From Oleiagrimonas citrea (lineage in GTDB: Bacteria; Pseudomonadota; Gammaproteobacteria; Xanthomonadales; Rhodanobacteraceae), in NCBI RefSeq assembly GCF_012395255.1, contig NZ_JAAZQD010000003.1, positions 310,001-374,000 on the forward strand: a stretch of DNA of 64,000 nt, in the 5' to 3' direction. Numbering within the stretch: position 1 is the first letter of the stretch; every line of letters starts with the position of its first letter. The position numbers and the translations under genes were made by a program. A model generated the notes under the pieces. The model searched no databases. It was given only the letters and a program-made list of their open reading frames with translations, and was not told where the DNA came from. This document shows positions 36,501-49,800 of the stretch, in pieces.

Positions 36501-37409
36501 ATGCTCTTGCTGCTGGTGTCATTGCTGGTCGTGCGGTTGTGCTGCGCACGTGTACGCGAGGGGATTCGAAGCCGGCGTCGATGCCGCGCATCTCGCGCGG
36601 TTGGACGCGTCGTCCACCGCGATGCCGAATGCACCGTGCGCACACGCGTCAAGCCAATCTGGGTGCGTGAGGAGATCATCACGCTGGCGGCACGTTCGAG
36701 GCTGAGCTGTCGCAAGTTGGCGGATGTGTTCAATCGTCGGCATCGGGATCGAGGCATGCGCGTCAGCAAGACCTTCGTCGCCGATCTGCTCAAGCGCCAT
36801 ACGACGCAGATTGCGCGATCACGGCGTTGCCTCAAGCAGCGCCGTTACCAGCCAGGACCGCGCAATCGTGTCTGGGGACTGGATGGCACCGGCAAGACGG
36901 ATGGTACGGGAGCAGGGCACTTTCTTCTGGGTTTGATCGATCACGGTACACGGAGGTGTCTGGTGCTCGATGCGTTGCTGGACAAGAAGGCGACGACAAT
37001 TCTGCGACAGCTGCGCATGGCGATCCGGCGTTATGGGAAGCCCAAGGCCATCCGCACCGACAACGAGGCGATCTTCCTTAGCCGCGACTTCACGTCGGCG
37101 CTGCGTGCGCTGGGCATCCGGCATCAAACCATCGAACCGCATTGCCCTTGGCAGAACGGACGCATCGAGCGTTTCTTCGGCACGCTCAAGGAAAAGCTCG
37201 ACTGCTGGGTTGTCGCCGACGTAGGTGCACTACGTGTTTCCCTGGCGGCCTTCCGTTTCTGGTACAAGCACGTGCGCACGCATCAGCACCTGGGCGGATG
37301 CACGCCATCGGAAGCCTGGGAGGGCATCGATGTACAACGGCCACCCCGCAAATTGCTGTGGTTCGAGGGGTGGGGCGGACTGTTGCAGGGCGAATACCTG
37401 CAACGCTGA
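36501..37409 (+). mobile_element. DDE (rve-type) transposase of an insertion sequence
   Basis: A 302-residue transposase with an integrase-core domain. Catalytic triad: D128 in GLDGTGK, D187 in RTDNEAIF and E223 in NGRIERFFGTLKEK, with 35 residues between the second D and E. YKHVRTHQHLGGCTPSEAW is typical of IS481/IS3-like C-termini. The N-terminus is hydrophobic then Arg-rich. I could not define terminal inverted repeats; 36414-36500 and 37410-37642 hold no other recognisable gene and probably contain the element ends. It separates the rhs remnant from the intact toxin-immunity pair. Confidence 0.85.
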
Positions 37410-37642
37410 GCCGGATTATCCCGCCAAAATCACTGTCCGCAACGCGGACCGGATGCGGCTGCGCGTGTTGTCAAAAAATGACCGATCGAGGCGTCCACGC
37501 TCCCGTTTTGGAGGGCGGCGCAGACGGATTTCACGGCTTCGAGCTCGCTCGACGCGTTGCCTGATCGAAAAAATGGCTTCTTGGGTTGCCTGCAACGGCT
37601 ATCCGGACAGCGGACAGCACACCGTGTTTGGAACATAAAAGA

Positions 37643-37670
37643 ACGGCTCCGATTAGGAGCCGTCTATTTT
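37643..37670. terminator. Bidirectional rho-independent terminator
   Basis: ACGGCTCC-GATTA-GGAGCCGT forms an 8-bp stem with a 5-nt loop. T-rich tracts lie on both sides (CTATTTT on plus; TCTTTTAT on minus). On the minus strand it ends the rhs-immunity transcript 2 bp after the small gene's stop. Confidence 0.85.
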
Positions 37671-37671
37671 C

Positions 37672-37866
37672 CTACATATCGAAACCAAACCTTTCTAGTT
37701 CGTCGCGCATTTTCACTGAAAAATCGATTATTTGCTGCTTAGTGAATTTGGAGTATGTTGGCAAAGAGCTTTCTGGGATATTTTGCAGCAACGCAGCACC
37801 GCATGCGATGACATACCTAAGCTCATCCACGGTAAGCGTTACTTGCACAGCCTTTACTTCGGACAC
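37672..37866 (-). CDS. Putative immunity protein for the YD-repeat toxin tip
   Basis: A small protein of 64 residues from GTG 37866, which starts one base after the giant gene's stop and has GGGAG upstream; an in-frame ATG at 37881 would give 69 residues. Seen: VTLTVDELRYVIACGAALLQ, then a helical C-terminus with IIDFSVKMRDELERFGFDM. The TxDEL start followed by helices resembles many small Rhs/CdiA-associated immunity proteins, though I cannot name the family. Base composition is clearly more AT-rich than the rest of the window, as usual for tip-immunity pairs. It shares a transcript with the toxin and ends at the terminator. Confidence 0.65.
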   Translation of the reverse strand: MSEVKAVQVTLTVDELRYVIACGAALLQNIPESSLPTYSKFTKQQIIDFSVKMRDELERFGFDM

Positions 37867-37867
37867 T

Positions 37868-40800
37868 TCAATATCTCCCATTCTGCACTGGATCAAACGC
37901 CGGCACGTTTACATTACGTGGAACTTGAGTGTTCAGGTAATTGTCCCAACCCACCCCGTATTCTGGCCTGAACGCCGTAGCTTCACCTCGTTGCCCACGT
38001 ATGACGATCGTTTGTGTGGATTCGTCAAGATAATACACCGTCCCATCAGACGCATATCTCGTCTGCGTGGCCGGGTTCCCCACTATGTCTTCAACGAAGT
38101 TCGCATACTGCTGTCGTGTAGAGATACCTAGATCTGCAAACTCTCCACCTTGAACCACGTGCTTATCAAATGCGTGCCCGCTGGCAACCTCATCGCCGAT
38201 GAGTCGGGAGTTCAGCTGAGATCCGGTAGCTGCATTTGCTTGCCCGCCTGAAGTTAGCGGCCCCGCACCTGCCGTGTCTGGAACCTCCAACCACCAATTT
38301 TCTGGCTGATTGTACAGTTGGAGGCTACTAACTTCACTACTCAATGCGGATCGTGACGAAGACAGGCTGAGGCTTACGGCATCCTCCGAAAGAAGGGCGC
38401 TCTCCCTGCCGAGCGTGAGGTTGAAGCTCGTCGGCCACTCGGAGAAGAGAGATCGTCCTGACAACGCGGCATCTTCAAGGAGCGACTCCGAACCGCCACT
38501 CATCACCGTCGTGATTGCAACGGCCGCCGAGTTCAGTCGACCGTCGTAGATCTCATTGCCCATCTTGACGTCTCCGGTAACCGGATTGACGCCTTGTTCG
38601 ATGCCTCCGTAGTTTGAGCTTGTGTACCAGTCTGCAGCCAGGTCTCCGTAGCCGACTAAAACATGCTTGGCGATTTCGTCCAGAAGGTAGTTCTGCGGCG
38701 CCATTACCAGGTTTACTGGTTGGGAATCTTCGGCAATGGCCTTGTTGAGATCGTCGTACATCACCATGCCGTTGGTAAGCGGGGTCCCCCGCACTTCCTG
38801 GCGTGGTCTATTCAGCACGTCAAGGCTGCCTAGCGTGCATTGCTCGCCCAGTAGATGAGTGTCTAAGAGAGCAGGCTGGTAGCTGTACGGGTTTTTACGG
38901 ATAACGAACGACTGGTCGAGCATGCGTTCGACGGTTGGATCGATCGAGACGCTCGTAGGCGAGGCCGGCGGGACATCGAGCGCAGTTGCCGTGACGTTAA
39001 TAGCGGACAATTCCGTTGCTGTTGCAGGGCTTGGCTCCTTGGGCAGAAGGGAGCCTTCCTGTCCGGCACCGGCCTGACTGGTGTCGACGTAGGACAGCAA
39101 CGGACCTCCATAGGCGGCTTCCCGCATCCGGGCAAGCTGATCACTACGCTGGCCGAGTTTGATGGATTCAGAGATAGCAGCGTTGCCTAGCGCATTGCCA
39201 AAGGCATCTTCTCCGATGGAGTTCCAGCTTTCGACACGATGATCGCCCAGCGCCGAAGTCAATTCGTGTTGCAGGCCACCGGAGGCGTATCCACCCAGAA
39301 CGTTGGCTGTGAAGTCATGCGAACCATCGCCGATATGCTGCTGCAGCTTGTTCTTGAGACCTACTTGGGCCACCACACCGGAACTGATTGACGAGCTGAT
39401 CAAACCGGCCCAGCTGAACTGCGTGGGTTGGTGGGCAACGTAGTTTCCGGCTACGCCCGCGGCATAGCCGCCCGCACCGAAGACATAGTTGCCAGCTGGC
39501 TTGAATTCGTACTTGCCGGCAAGCGCGTTTGCGTGAGCGACATCTCCAAAGGTATCCGAATGGGCAAGTCCGAATCCGATACCTGCCGTGACTGCGCTGG
39601 TTACTCCGCCACTCAGGGCTTCTTTCCACGAGAAGCCCTGGTGGACACCCGTGGCGTCACCCGCGACTTGACCGGCAATATTGCCGGCGACTCCTCCCAC
39701 GAATGCCGCGCCAACCGTGGCACCGATACCGAGGCTGCTGGTCCCGGCCAGCACAGAGGCGCCCAAGGCCCAGGTGGAGCTTGCTGCTGCTGCGGTGCTT
39801 GCACCGGCTGCTCCGACGGCGGCTCCTGCCGTCGCGCCTGTACCTGCAGCAACGGAGCTGAATGCCTCGGCAGCCAGTCCCGCTGTGTAAATGCTGACGA
39901 CAACGATTACGGCGATGACGATGATCGTCGCCAACGTGCTGCAGTGATGACTCGGCGGCGGCGGCGGCACGTGCGGCAGCGAGGGGGTGGTGCTGCCTTC
40001 GATGCGCTGTGCGTTGTAGGGGCGGAAGGTGCTGGCGTCGTTGCTGTGGGTGGTGATTTCGGGGATGACCAGGTTCTGCCCGGCGACGAGGTCGTCGTTG
40101 GAGGACAGGGCGTTGGCCTGGGCGATGACGTACCACAGGCTGGTGTTGCCGTATTCGGCCTGGGCGATGCTCTGCAGCGAGTCGCCCAGTTCGACGACGT
40201 AGCCGCTGGTGCCGGCGTTGGTGTTGCTGAAGGCGGTCAGGCCGTCGAGGACGTCGATGTTGCCGGCCTCGTCGATGGCGCCGACCTGCTTGCCCTGGAC
40301 GTAGGTGTAGTGGTTGCGCGATGCGCCGCCGCTGTCGGCGAAGGTAGTGCCGACCTGGCTGTCGTCGCGTCGACGCAGGATCTGTCCGTTGGCGTCGTAG
40401 GCGAATACGCGGGCGCTGGTCTGGCTGCTGCCGTCGCTGAGGTGGATGGTGTCGGTCAGGGCCACGCGCTCGCCGAAGTCATCGTAGTAGCTGGTGTCGG
40501 TGGCGGGCAGGTAGTTGCTGTTGGTGCTGGTGCCGTCGGTCTTCTTCTCCAGGTAGGTGTCTTTCTTGATGTAGGAGACGGTGTAGCGGCTGGTGCGCTG
40601 ATCAAGGCCACCGTTGGAGATGTCGGTGACGTAGTACTCGTAGGCGGTGACGTTGCCGGCCTTGTCGTAGCCGGAGTTGCCGCTGGCGTCGCGGTAGGTG
40701 GTCTCGTCGATCAGGGAGAACGAACCGCCGTTGCCATCGGCGCTGTTCCAGGTGGTCTGGTCGACAGCGGGCAGCGGGTCGGTGGGGGCGCCGGTGGAGG

Positions 40801-43800
40801 AGCTTCCGTCCCAGCCGGCGGGGTGGCCGAAGTTCTGCTCCTGATACAGGCGGCCATCGTGATCGTAATGATCGACGGTGGCGGTGGAAACGTCGCCGCC
40901 GACATCGATGGGGCCGGGGTAGCCGTCGGGGTCGTACTTGGCGTAGTACTGGAAGCCCGGGTCGATCAGGGTGCCGAGCTTGAAGTAGTGCACCACGGCC
41001 AGCTGGTGGCCGGCGATGTCGTAGGTGCGGGTTTCCTCCAGTCCCGTGGCGGCGCCGCCGGTGGTCTGGTCGATGGCGTAGTCGGCTCTCACCAGTTCAT
41101 TGCGCAGATCGTAGTACGACTGCTGGATCAGGGTGTCGCCGAGGGTATCGGTATCGGTGCTCAGCGTGGTGCGGGTGATGGCATTGCCCGCGGCGTCGTA
41201 GGCCAGCTTGTAGGACTCGGCTTCGCGCTTGATCAGGATCTGCCCGTTGGACAGCTTGCCGTCGCTGATGACCACGCGGTTGTCGGCATCGTAGGTGAAC
41301 CAGTAGGACTGGATGTTGGCGGTTGTGGTGGTGCCGCCGGATGTGCCGCCCGACGTGCCGCCGGATGTACCTCCAGATGTACCTCCGCCGCCGCCGTCAC
41401 TGGTGTCCGGCGGTATGCGAATCAATTGCGTGGAGACGCCCCCGCCACCCGCGGACTGTCCTGAGCCCTGGGGGCTGCTGGCTGTGGTGGCATATGGGAA
41501 CAGTTTCGGGTTGCGCAGCGCATTGGCATGGGCTGCGAAAGTGGCCGACACAGAATGTCCGAGACTGTCGGTCGCCGTTACGGTAACGGTTTCGTCCTGT
41601 TGGATGATGTCCAGTGTGGCCGTGAACGTGCGAGTGCTGGCATTGAAACTGAGCCAGCCGCTGGCGTTGGATGAGTAGGTCAGCGAATAGCCTTCCGGAC
41701 TGCTGAAGGTTCCCGAGGGGATGGTGTAGGTGTAGCTGTCTGTTCCGAAAGTGACCGTGGATGGGATGCCGCCGTTGTAGACAGGTGGCGCAGCGGCTGT
41801 GACCGTGATGCTGAATGTGCCGCTGATCGTACTTCCATGGCCATCGTTGGCCTTGTAAGTCACTGTGCGGGTTCCGGTGCTGGTCGGTGTGCCGCTGATG
41901 GTGCGAGTGGATGCATTGAAGCTCAGTCCCGACGGCAGATTGGACACGCTGTAACTCAGCGAGTCGCCGTTCGCATCCGTGGCTGACGGAATGTGGAAGG
42001 AACTGATGGTTTTGGCTTGCTGGAAGGTCTTGTTGGTGACGCTTCCGGACCAGGTTGGCGCTACATTGTTGATAGTCAAACTAAACGTTGCGGACCCCGT
42101 GTGGCCCAGCGCATCTGTGGCGATGACCTTGATCGTGTAGGTGCCAGACTTCACTGTACCAATGCTCAGGGAACTTCCGCTCCAGGTCACCCCACTCGGT
42201 AGCCCTGAGCCACTGTAGGTCAGACCTGCACCGTACGGGTCGCTGAAGGTGTTGCTCTGCACGATGGTGATCGAGCCGCTGCCCGGGTTCTTGGCCGAGG
42301 GGTTGGCGATCGCATTGATCACGGACGGTGGGGCGACGGTGTTGTCGAGATTGAACTGCGCCGATGCCGTACCACCTTGGCCGTTGGTAGCGATGACCTT
42401 CAAGGCATAGCTGGTGTCGCGAGTGGTGTACTCCCCGGGTATCTCCGTGGTGCCGTAGTTCAGTGTGGTCGGCACGCCCGAAATCGTGCCGTTGGTGGCG
42501 TTGATGGACAGCCCGACGCGACTGATGTCTACCCACGCAGCGGGTGTGTCGCTGGTGACGTAGTCTTCGAGTTTGGGGTTGAAGTGCGTATCCGTGTGTT
42601 CGGGGACATACACTTCCGCGGTGTAGGTGAGCGGTCCGCCGTCGGGTTCGGTGAAGGCGCCGCTGGCCGGGATGCTGATCGAGCTGCCGCCGATCTCGCC
42701 GGTCTGGGTGGTGTAGGTGCCGTTGTAGACCGGTGGCGGCTGGATGTATTGCTGAATGGTGAGCGAGAACGAGGCGCTCGCCGATTGCCCCTGGGGATTG
42801 GTGGCCGTGATGGTGGGCGTGTAGGTGTTGCCGACCGCATCAGAAGGCACGGTGCCGCTGAAGGTCCGCGTGGAGGCGTTGAAGCTCATCCAGGTGGGCA
42901 GATTGGATGCGCTGTAGGTGAGGGTGGTGCCGTCCGATTCGGTGAAGGCATTGGACGGAATGGTGTAGCTGAAGGGGCGGCCGTTGAAGCCGGTCTGATT
43001 GCTGACTGTGCCGCTGTGGTACTGGGGCGGCGTGGCCGCGACGGTCAGTGTGGCGGTGTTGTAGCCGACGGCACCGTTCGACGCGGTGGCGACCACGCGG
43101 ACCTGATGGTCGCCCAGACTGCCGACGGGAGGCGTGCCGCTGAAGGTGCGGGTGCTGGTGTTGAAGCTCAGCCAGCCCAGTCCGTCGGACAGGGCTTTCC
43201 ACTGCCCATTGCCCGAGTCGTAGTACTGCGCGCTGTAGGTGATCGAAGCGCCGTTCGCATCGGAAGCGGTGGAGGAGCTGAAACTGAGCGCGGTGCCGAT
43301 TTTTCCGGTGGGCGGCGACAGGCTTTCGCCGAAGGTCGGCGCCACCTTGGGCACGGTTACCGTGAAGGTGATCGCGGAGCTGGAATTGCCATTCACGTCC
43401 GTCGCGACGACCTTGATGGTCCAGGAGCCATCCGAACTCGCGGTGCCGGTCAGCGTGCCGTTCGCTGCATTGAAATGGATCCAGGAGGGCAGCGGCGAGC
43501 CGTTCTGCTGGGTGACGGCATAGGTCAGGCCGAAACCCAGCGGATCGGTGAAGTGGTCGTTGAGCGATACGGAGAGATTCGAGCCTGGCTGCACGGTCTG
43601 CGTGCCGATGCTCGAACCGGTCGGGTCGCCCGTGGCGGTGGATACGGCCGTATCGCCAGAGGGGTAGGCGCTCTGCACGAACACCGCACGTCGATTGCCG
43701 ACGGCGTCGTAGTTGTAGACCTCGCGCATGAGTCCGGTGCCGCTGTCCGGATTTTCGTTGGTCACGACCGAGATGCGATTGTGGCTGTCGTATTCGGTGA

Positions 43801-46800
43801 ATGTCGCATTGTGCAGGGTCTGACCCGCAGCATCGGCAGTTTGCGTGATCGAGGCGGTCTGGTTGCCGCTGCTGTCGTACTGGTAGCTGGTGGTCGAAGT
43901 CTGCGCGGAAGTGGTCTTGGTGACTTGTTTGAGCTGACCGTCGGCGTAGTAGCTGTACTGGATCGTGCTGCCGCCGCTGGCGTCGTTGACCGAGGTGAGG
44001 TAGCCGGGGTCGCCGGACTGCCCGGGTGTCCAGCTGCTGCTGACGCTCGTCAGCAGTCCGGTGTAGTCGTTATAGGTGTAGTTGTAGGTGGCCCCGCTGA
44101 GGTCGGTGTGCGTCTGCACGCGCCCGAAGTAGTCGTAGGTCCACGACATCGTCTCGTTGTTGGCGTTGGTCTCGGAGAGCTTGTTGCCGTTGACGTCGTA
44201 GGTATAGGTCTCGGCCACCCCGTTGGTGCGCTGGATCGGCGTCTGGCTCTTGAGGACGCGTCCCTGGCTGTCGTAGGTGTAGTAGCTGGTCGTGCTCAGC
44301 GTGTCGCTGACCTTGACGGTGACCTGGCGGCGGTTGCCGTCCTGGTCGAGTGTGTAGGTCTGCCGGGCCTGCTGGATACGCTTGGACGAATCGCCGGTAT
44401 CGTTGATGAAATCGCCTTCGGCGGTGACCTGGTCGACCTTGTTGTAGGTCTTGTAGGTGATGTGGACGACCGAGCCCTGTCCTGTGACAGTTTGCACCGA
44501 GGGCGTCTGCACGGCCAGCGCGCGGCCCAGTCCATCGTAGGCCGTGTAGGTGGTCGCGTTGGTGGCGTCGGTGACTCGGGTCTGCTGTCCGGCCGCATCG
44601 TAGACATAGTTCGTGCTGTGGCCGTTCTCGTCGGTCACGCGCATCAGGCGGCCGTTGACGTCGTAGTACCACTGCTTGACCGGATTTTCCTTGGTGCGCA
44701 CGCCACCGGCCGAAACCACGAGGACGTTGGGCTCGACTTCCTTGATCAGGTGATTCTGACTGTCGTAGCTGTAGGTGGTCGTGGCGATGCCTGATTCGTA
44801 GTCATTGACGGTCGTCAGCACATTGCCCCAACGATCGTACGTGTGGGTGACGTGCGAACTGCTCTCGCCGGTCGACGCGTTCGTGTTGGGATGGATCTCC
44901 TCGATGCGGCGACCGTCGAGATCGAGCTTCCAGGTGTTCCAGACGGAGTGATGCTGACTGTCGACCCACCAGGCTTCGGATAGCTGTGCGCCGTCGAGCG
45001 CACGTGTGTAGGAACGCGAAGCGCCGGTTTTGGCGTCGATGCCGATGACCAGATAGCCGGCATGGTCGTAGGTGTACTGCGCCTCGAGATTGCTGCCGTC
45101 CGCATTGGGAACCACGTCGCCCTTGGCGGTGACTTCGCCGAAGGCGTTGTAGTGCACGTATTCCGCGCTGTCGTTCTGGTTCGCGGCCTGATTCGAGCGA
45201 TGCGTGACGGTACCGGTGCGCTGGTTGTCGGCGTCGTAGGTCGAGGTGGTGGTGACCGTGATGCTCGTGGTGCCGGTGCCGGTGGCGGCGTTCTCGGTCA
45301 GGGTGTACCAGCTCTTGGTCCGGTTGCCGATCGCATCGTAGGCGCTGTAGCGCGACACCCCGGTGGCGTCGACCTCGATGACCTGACGACCAAGGTTGTC
45401 GTAGTGGTCGTGCGTGGTCTCGGTCGTGGTGCCGTCGGTACGCGCAGTGGTGACCGCATTGCCCAGGGCGTCGTACTGGACCGTGGTGACCGGCGCGACG
45501 TTGGTGTACAGCGATGCGCTGGAGAGGTTCAGGGAGCTGTTGTTCTTGAGCTGGGTCTGCCAGTCCGAAACCAGCACCTTGCGCGTCGGCTCGGTGACCT
45601 GGATCACCCGGCCCAGTCCGTCGTAGATCGTGCTGGTGACGCGTGCCGTGATGCCGTCGCCGACGGTCATCGACGTGACGCGGCTCTCGCCGTTGTACTC
45701 GAAGGTGGTGACCAGGCTGTCGCTGCCGTTGCCGACGGCGCCGTTGACGTAGGCGTAGTGGCCGGTCTGGGTCTGGACGTGCTTGCGGCCGAGCAGGTCG
45801 TAGGTGGTCGTGGTGGTGCGGTCGTAGCCGATCTGCGCATCGCCGGCGCCGGGCAGGCCGGGTGCGGTGGCGGTGCTGATGCCGGAGGTGGAGATGGCGC
45901 GGGCATACTCGGTAGTCGTGCTGACCTGACCGGCGGCGTTGTAAGCCCAGGCGGTCACGTAGCCCATCGGGTCCACGCTGAGGGTCTTCTGATCGAGCGC
46001 GTTGTAGTAGTTGTAGGTCGTGGCCCAGACCGGCTCGGCATAGTTCGCATCACCCGGAGAGCCATAGGCGTCCTGGATCAGCACGGCGGTCTTGGTCAGG
46101 TTGCCGTAGGCGTCATAGGTGTACGTCGTGGTGGGCTGAGCATGGCTTGCGGTGAGGAAATGCGGTCCCGTGGCGAAGCTGTAGTCGATGGCGTCCAGCT
46201 GCACCTGCGTCTTGCGGTTGAGCTGATCGTAGGTCGTGGTGACGTGACGATCCTTGCTCGCATCGACAGGCGGATGCCCTTGCATCAGGCTGTCGGTCAG
46301 CGTCTGTCCTTCGGTCCATCCGCCGATGGCACCCTTGTCCAGTGCGGTGGCGTAGCGGGTGACCTGGGTCGTGTTGCCGAAGGCATCGTAGGCGTAGGCG
46401 GTGACGTAGCCGTTGCCGTCGATGTCGTAGGTCAGCTGGCCGTCAGTGTCGTAGACCTTGTATTCGTAGTGCCCGTTGGCGTCCTTGTTGACGGTGGCCT
46501 CGCCGAAGGCGTTGTAGGTCACGGTGGCCGTGGTGCTGCCGGTGCCGCTGGTGGCGTGGAAGGTGCCGGCCGTGTCGACGTAGCCGGCGTCGGGGTAGGT
46601 GGTCTGGACCTGATGGCCGGCGGCGTCGTAGGCGTAGCGGATCGTGCGCGCCTGGGCGGTGCCGTAAGCGTCGGTACGGCTGGTCACGTTGCCGTTGCCG
46701 TCGTAGGTCAGCACCGTGGTCAGGGATTCGTGACTGGTGCTGGTCGCGTTGCCGCTGGTGTAGACGGTGACGTCGACCGGCGGGCTGATCTGCTGGATCT

Positions 46801-49800
46801 GACGCCCGGCCGTGTCGTAGACGTAGGTCCAGGTATGACCGTCGCGATCGGTACTGGCGGTCTTCAGGCCGGTGGCGTCATAGACGTAGGTGGCATTGAC
46901 GCCGAGGGCGTCGCTGGTGGTATGGATGCGTCCGGCGTTGTCGTAGTCGGTGCTGGACACCCGCGTGCTACCGGCATCGTTGGCCGCCGCGACCGCGGTG
47001 CCCACGTCGGCCTCGCTCAGGCTCGCCGGTTCGGCGATGGCGTGGAGGTAGGTCAGTGTGTCCGTGACCTGGCCGTCGGCGTCGTAGCGCTGCTCGACCA
47101 CGTCGTTGGCCGCATTGATGGTGTAGCGCAGCTGACCCGCTTGATCGTACACGTAGCGGGTCCGCTGGCTGCTCGCGCTCTGCAGCTGCTGCGCGACACC
47201 GCTGGTGCTGAGCTGGTCGGCCAGACTCTGATTGGGGTCCAGCGTCAATGTGGTGCCGTACTTCAGTGAGGCCACCACGCGGCCGGCGGCATCGTACTGC
47301 TGCTCGGATACCACGCCGACCAACTGGCCGTTGACCTCGACCTGACGCACGCTAAAGCGCGCTTCACCGGCCGCATCGTACAGGGTCAGGCTGGCTTCGG
47401 CGGTGGCGTCGGTGTTGCCCGCCGTGCTGAGGGCGCCCGCCATGCTGCTGTAGGCCTGACCGCTGGCCAGGGACTGCTGCAGGGTGCTGTCGATGCTGAG
47501 GGCGTTGGCGTAGGCCAGTGTCTCGCCGACCTGGCCGTTGGCGTCGTAACGGTATTCGGTTACCCAGCCCTGCTGACCATCCACGGTGTAGCGCAGTCGG
47601 CCGTTGTCATCGTAGACCTTGTAGGTGAGGCGGTCATCGCTGTCGGCGGTGGCGTCGGCGGCCACGGCGGCGACGCTGGGCGCGGTGCCCAGGGCACTGA
47701 GCTGACTCGCGGTCAGTTGCGTGGCGTAGGCGCGCTCACTGATCAGACGACCGTCGACGTCGTAACTGCGCTGCACCAGCGCGCCAGTGGGATCGATGCT
47801 GTATTCGAGCTGGTTGGCCTCGTTGTAGACCCGGCGCGTGGTGTGGCCGTCGGCGTCGGTGGTGGCGACCAGGTTGTCGTCGGCGTCGTAGACGTAGCTC
47901 GTGGTCAGGCTCAGATTGCCCGGATCGACGATGGTCTGGATGCGCCGTCCCAGATCGTCGTAGACGTACTGGGTGGTGCGCGCCGCAGCAGTGCCGGCGC
48001 CCTCGGTCACGGACAGCTGGTGACCGGCGCCGTCCCAGGTGTAGGTGGTGGTCAGCTGCAGATGGCTCTGGCCGTCGCCGTTGTCGGCATCGACCACCTG
48101 GCTGACGAGGTGACCATCGGCGTCGTAACTGTAGGTGGTCAGCACGTTGTTCGGGTCGGTCACGCTCAGCGTGCGGCCGACGCCGTCGTAGGTGTAGGTG
48201 GTGACCTCGTCCAGACCGTTCGGGTCGACGGTGCGGGTCAGCACGTGGCCATCGGCATCGTAGGTATAGGCGACCACGTGGCCGGTGGCGTCGGTGGTCT
48301 GCTGCAGGTTGCCCACGGCATCGTAGGAGTACTGCAACGTGTGGCCCAGCGCATCGGTGCGGGTCAGCACGCGACCATCGCCGTCGTAGGTGTAGGTGGT
48401 CTGATCGCCGGCGTTGTCAGTAACCGACAGCACGTCGCCGTAGGCGTCCTTGTGCGTGCTCGTGGTCACGCCCTCGGGCGTGGTGACGGTGACGGTGTGA
48501 GTGGTCAGGTCGTACGCATACTGGGTGATCTGACCGCGGGCGTCGGTCTGGGACACCACGCGGCCGAAGGCGTCGTAGCTAGCCTGGGTCTGGCGCAATT
48601 GGCCGTCGACGGTCTGGGTGGTGCTGATTTGCCGACCGAGCTGGTCGTACGTGTAGGTGGTGACCGTGCCGCGGCCATCGGTCATCGACGTCACGTTACC
48701 GAAGGCGTCGTAGGTCCATGACTTCGCGCGATCCAGACCGCCCGCATCGTCCACCTCGGCGACGCGCTGGCCCATCGCGTCGTAGGTGTAGGTCGTGGTC
48801 GTGCTGTTGGACGCGGACAGGGCCTGACCGGGCTCGCTGCGCTGCTGCTGCACCTGGGTCACCTCGCCGAAGGCATCGTAGGTGTAGGCCGTCAGGTAGC
48901 CGCGGGCATCGGTGGTCGAGGCGACCTGGCCGTCCAGGGTGTAGGTGGTCGTGGTGGCCGCATCGTGGCTGGCATCGGCGATGGCCAGCGCACGGGTGTC
49001 CAGGGTGCTCAGCGTGGTGGTGGTGTCGACCGGATCGGTGGACAGGTCCAGCAGCGCGGCATAGCGCGTGGTGCCGGTGGCCTGGCCGAAGGCGTTGTAG
49101 GTGACGTGGATGACCTCACCGCGCTGATTGGCGGTGCCGTTCACGGCCAGGCCGCGCACGGTGTAGGTCAGGCGACCGTCGGCATCGTAGTAGTACCAGG
49201 TGGTGTTGCCGTCCGCGTCCGTGGCCGAGGTCTTCTCGCCGTCGGCGTTGTAGGTGTAGGTCGTGGTGATGTCGGCGGCGTCGGTCCGCGTCAGGACATC
49301 GCCGAAGGCGTCGTGGTCGAGCGTAGTGGTGTGCACCTGACCGCTGTTCGGAGGCGTCACTGTGACGACATGCATCTGCCCGGCGGCGTTGTAGTCGTAG
49401 TGCGTGAGCGTGCCGTCCGCATCGGTATGGTCAGTGAGGCGGCCGTCGGCATCATAACTGTCGAGCTGTTGTTGCGAAGCGGAGCCGTTGACCAGGTTGA
49501 GCAGATCAGCAGTCGTTTCCTGGCCGGTCAACGCAGAGAGCTGAGCGGCGCTGAGTGCCTGTTTGTAACGTGTCGATGTGCGGTTGTGCAGTGTTTCATC
49601 GCGCTCCCAGACGGTGAGGTCGCCGGCGGCATCGACTTGTGCGACCCGCTGGCCACGCGTGTCGTAATAGTTGCGCGTGATCTGGTCGCTGGCGGTGTTG
49701 CTGACGTCGCCCAGCAAGGCCGAAAGTGTCGGCGTATCGCCCAGGGCGGAGAGCTGATTCGCGTCCAATGGCACGGCATAGGACGTCGTGCGCACTACGT

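Noticed and set aside
42377-44794. Long plus-strand open frame (805 codons) antisense to the giant gene
   Set aside because: Gly/Val-rich shadow of YD-repeat codons; no ribosome site, no recognisable domain. Similar frames at 39428-41464, 45062-47269, 47717-48721 and 48965-50560 are rejected for the same reason.
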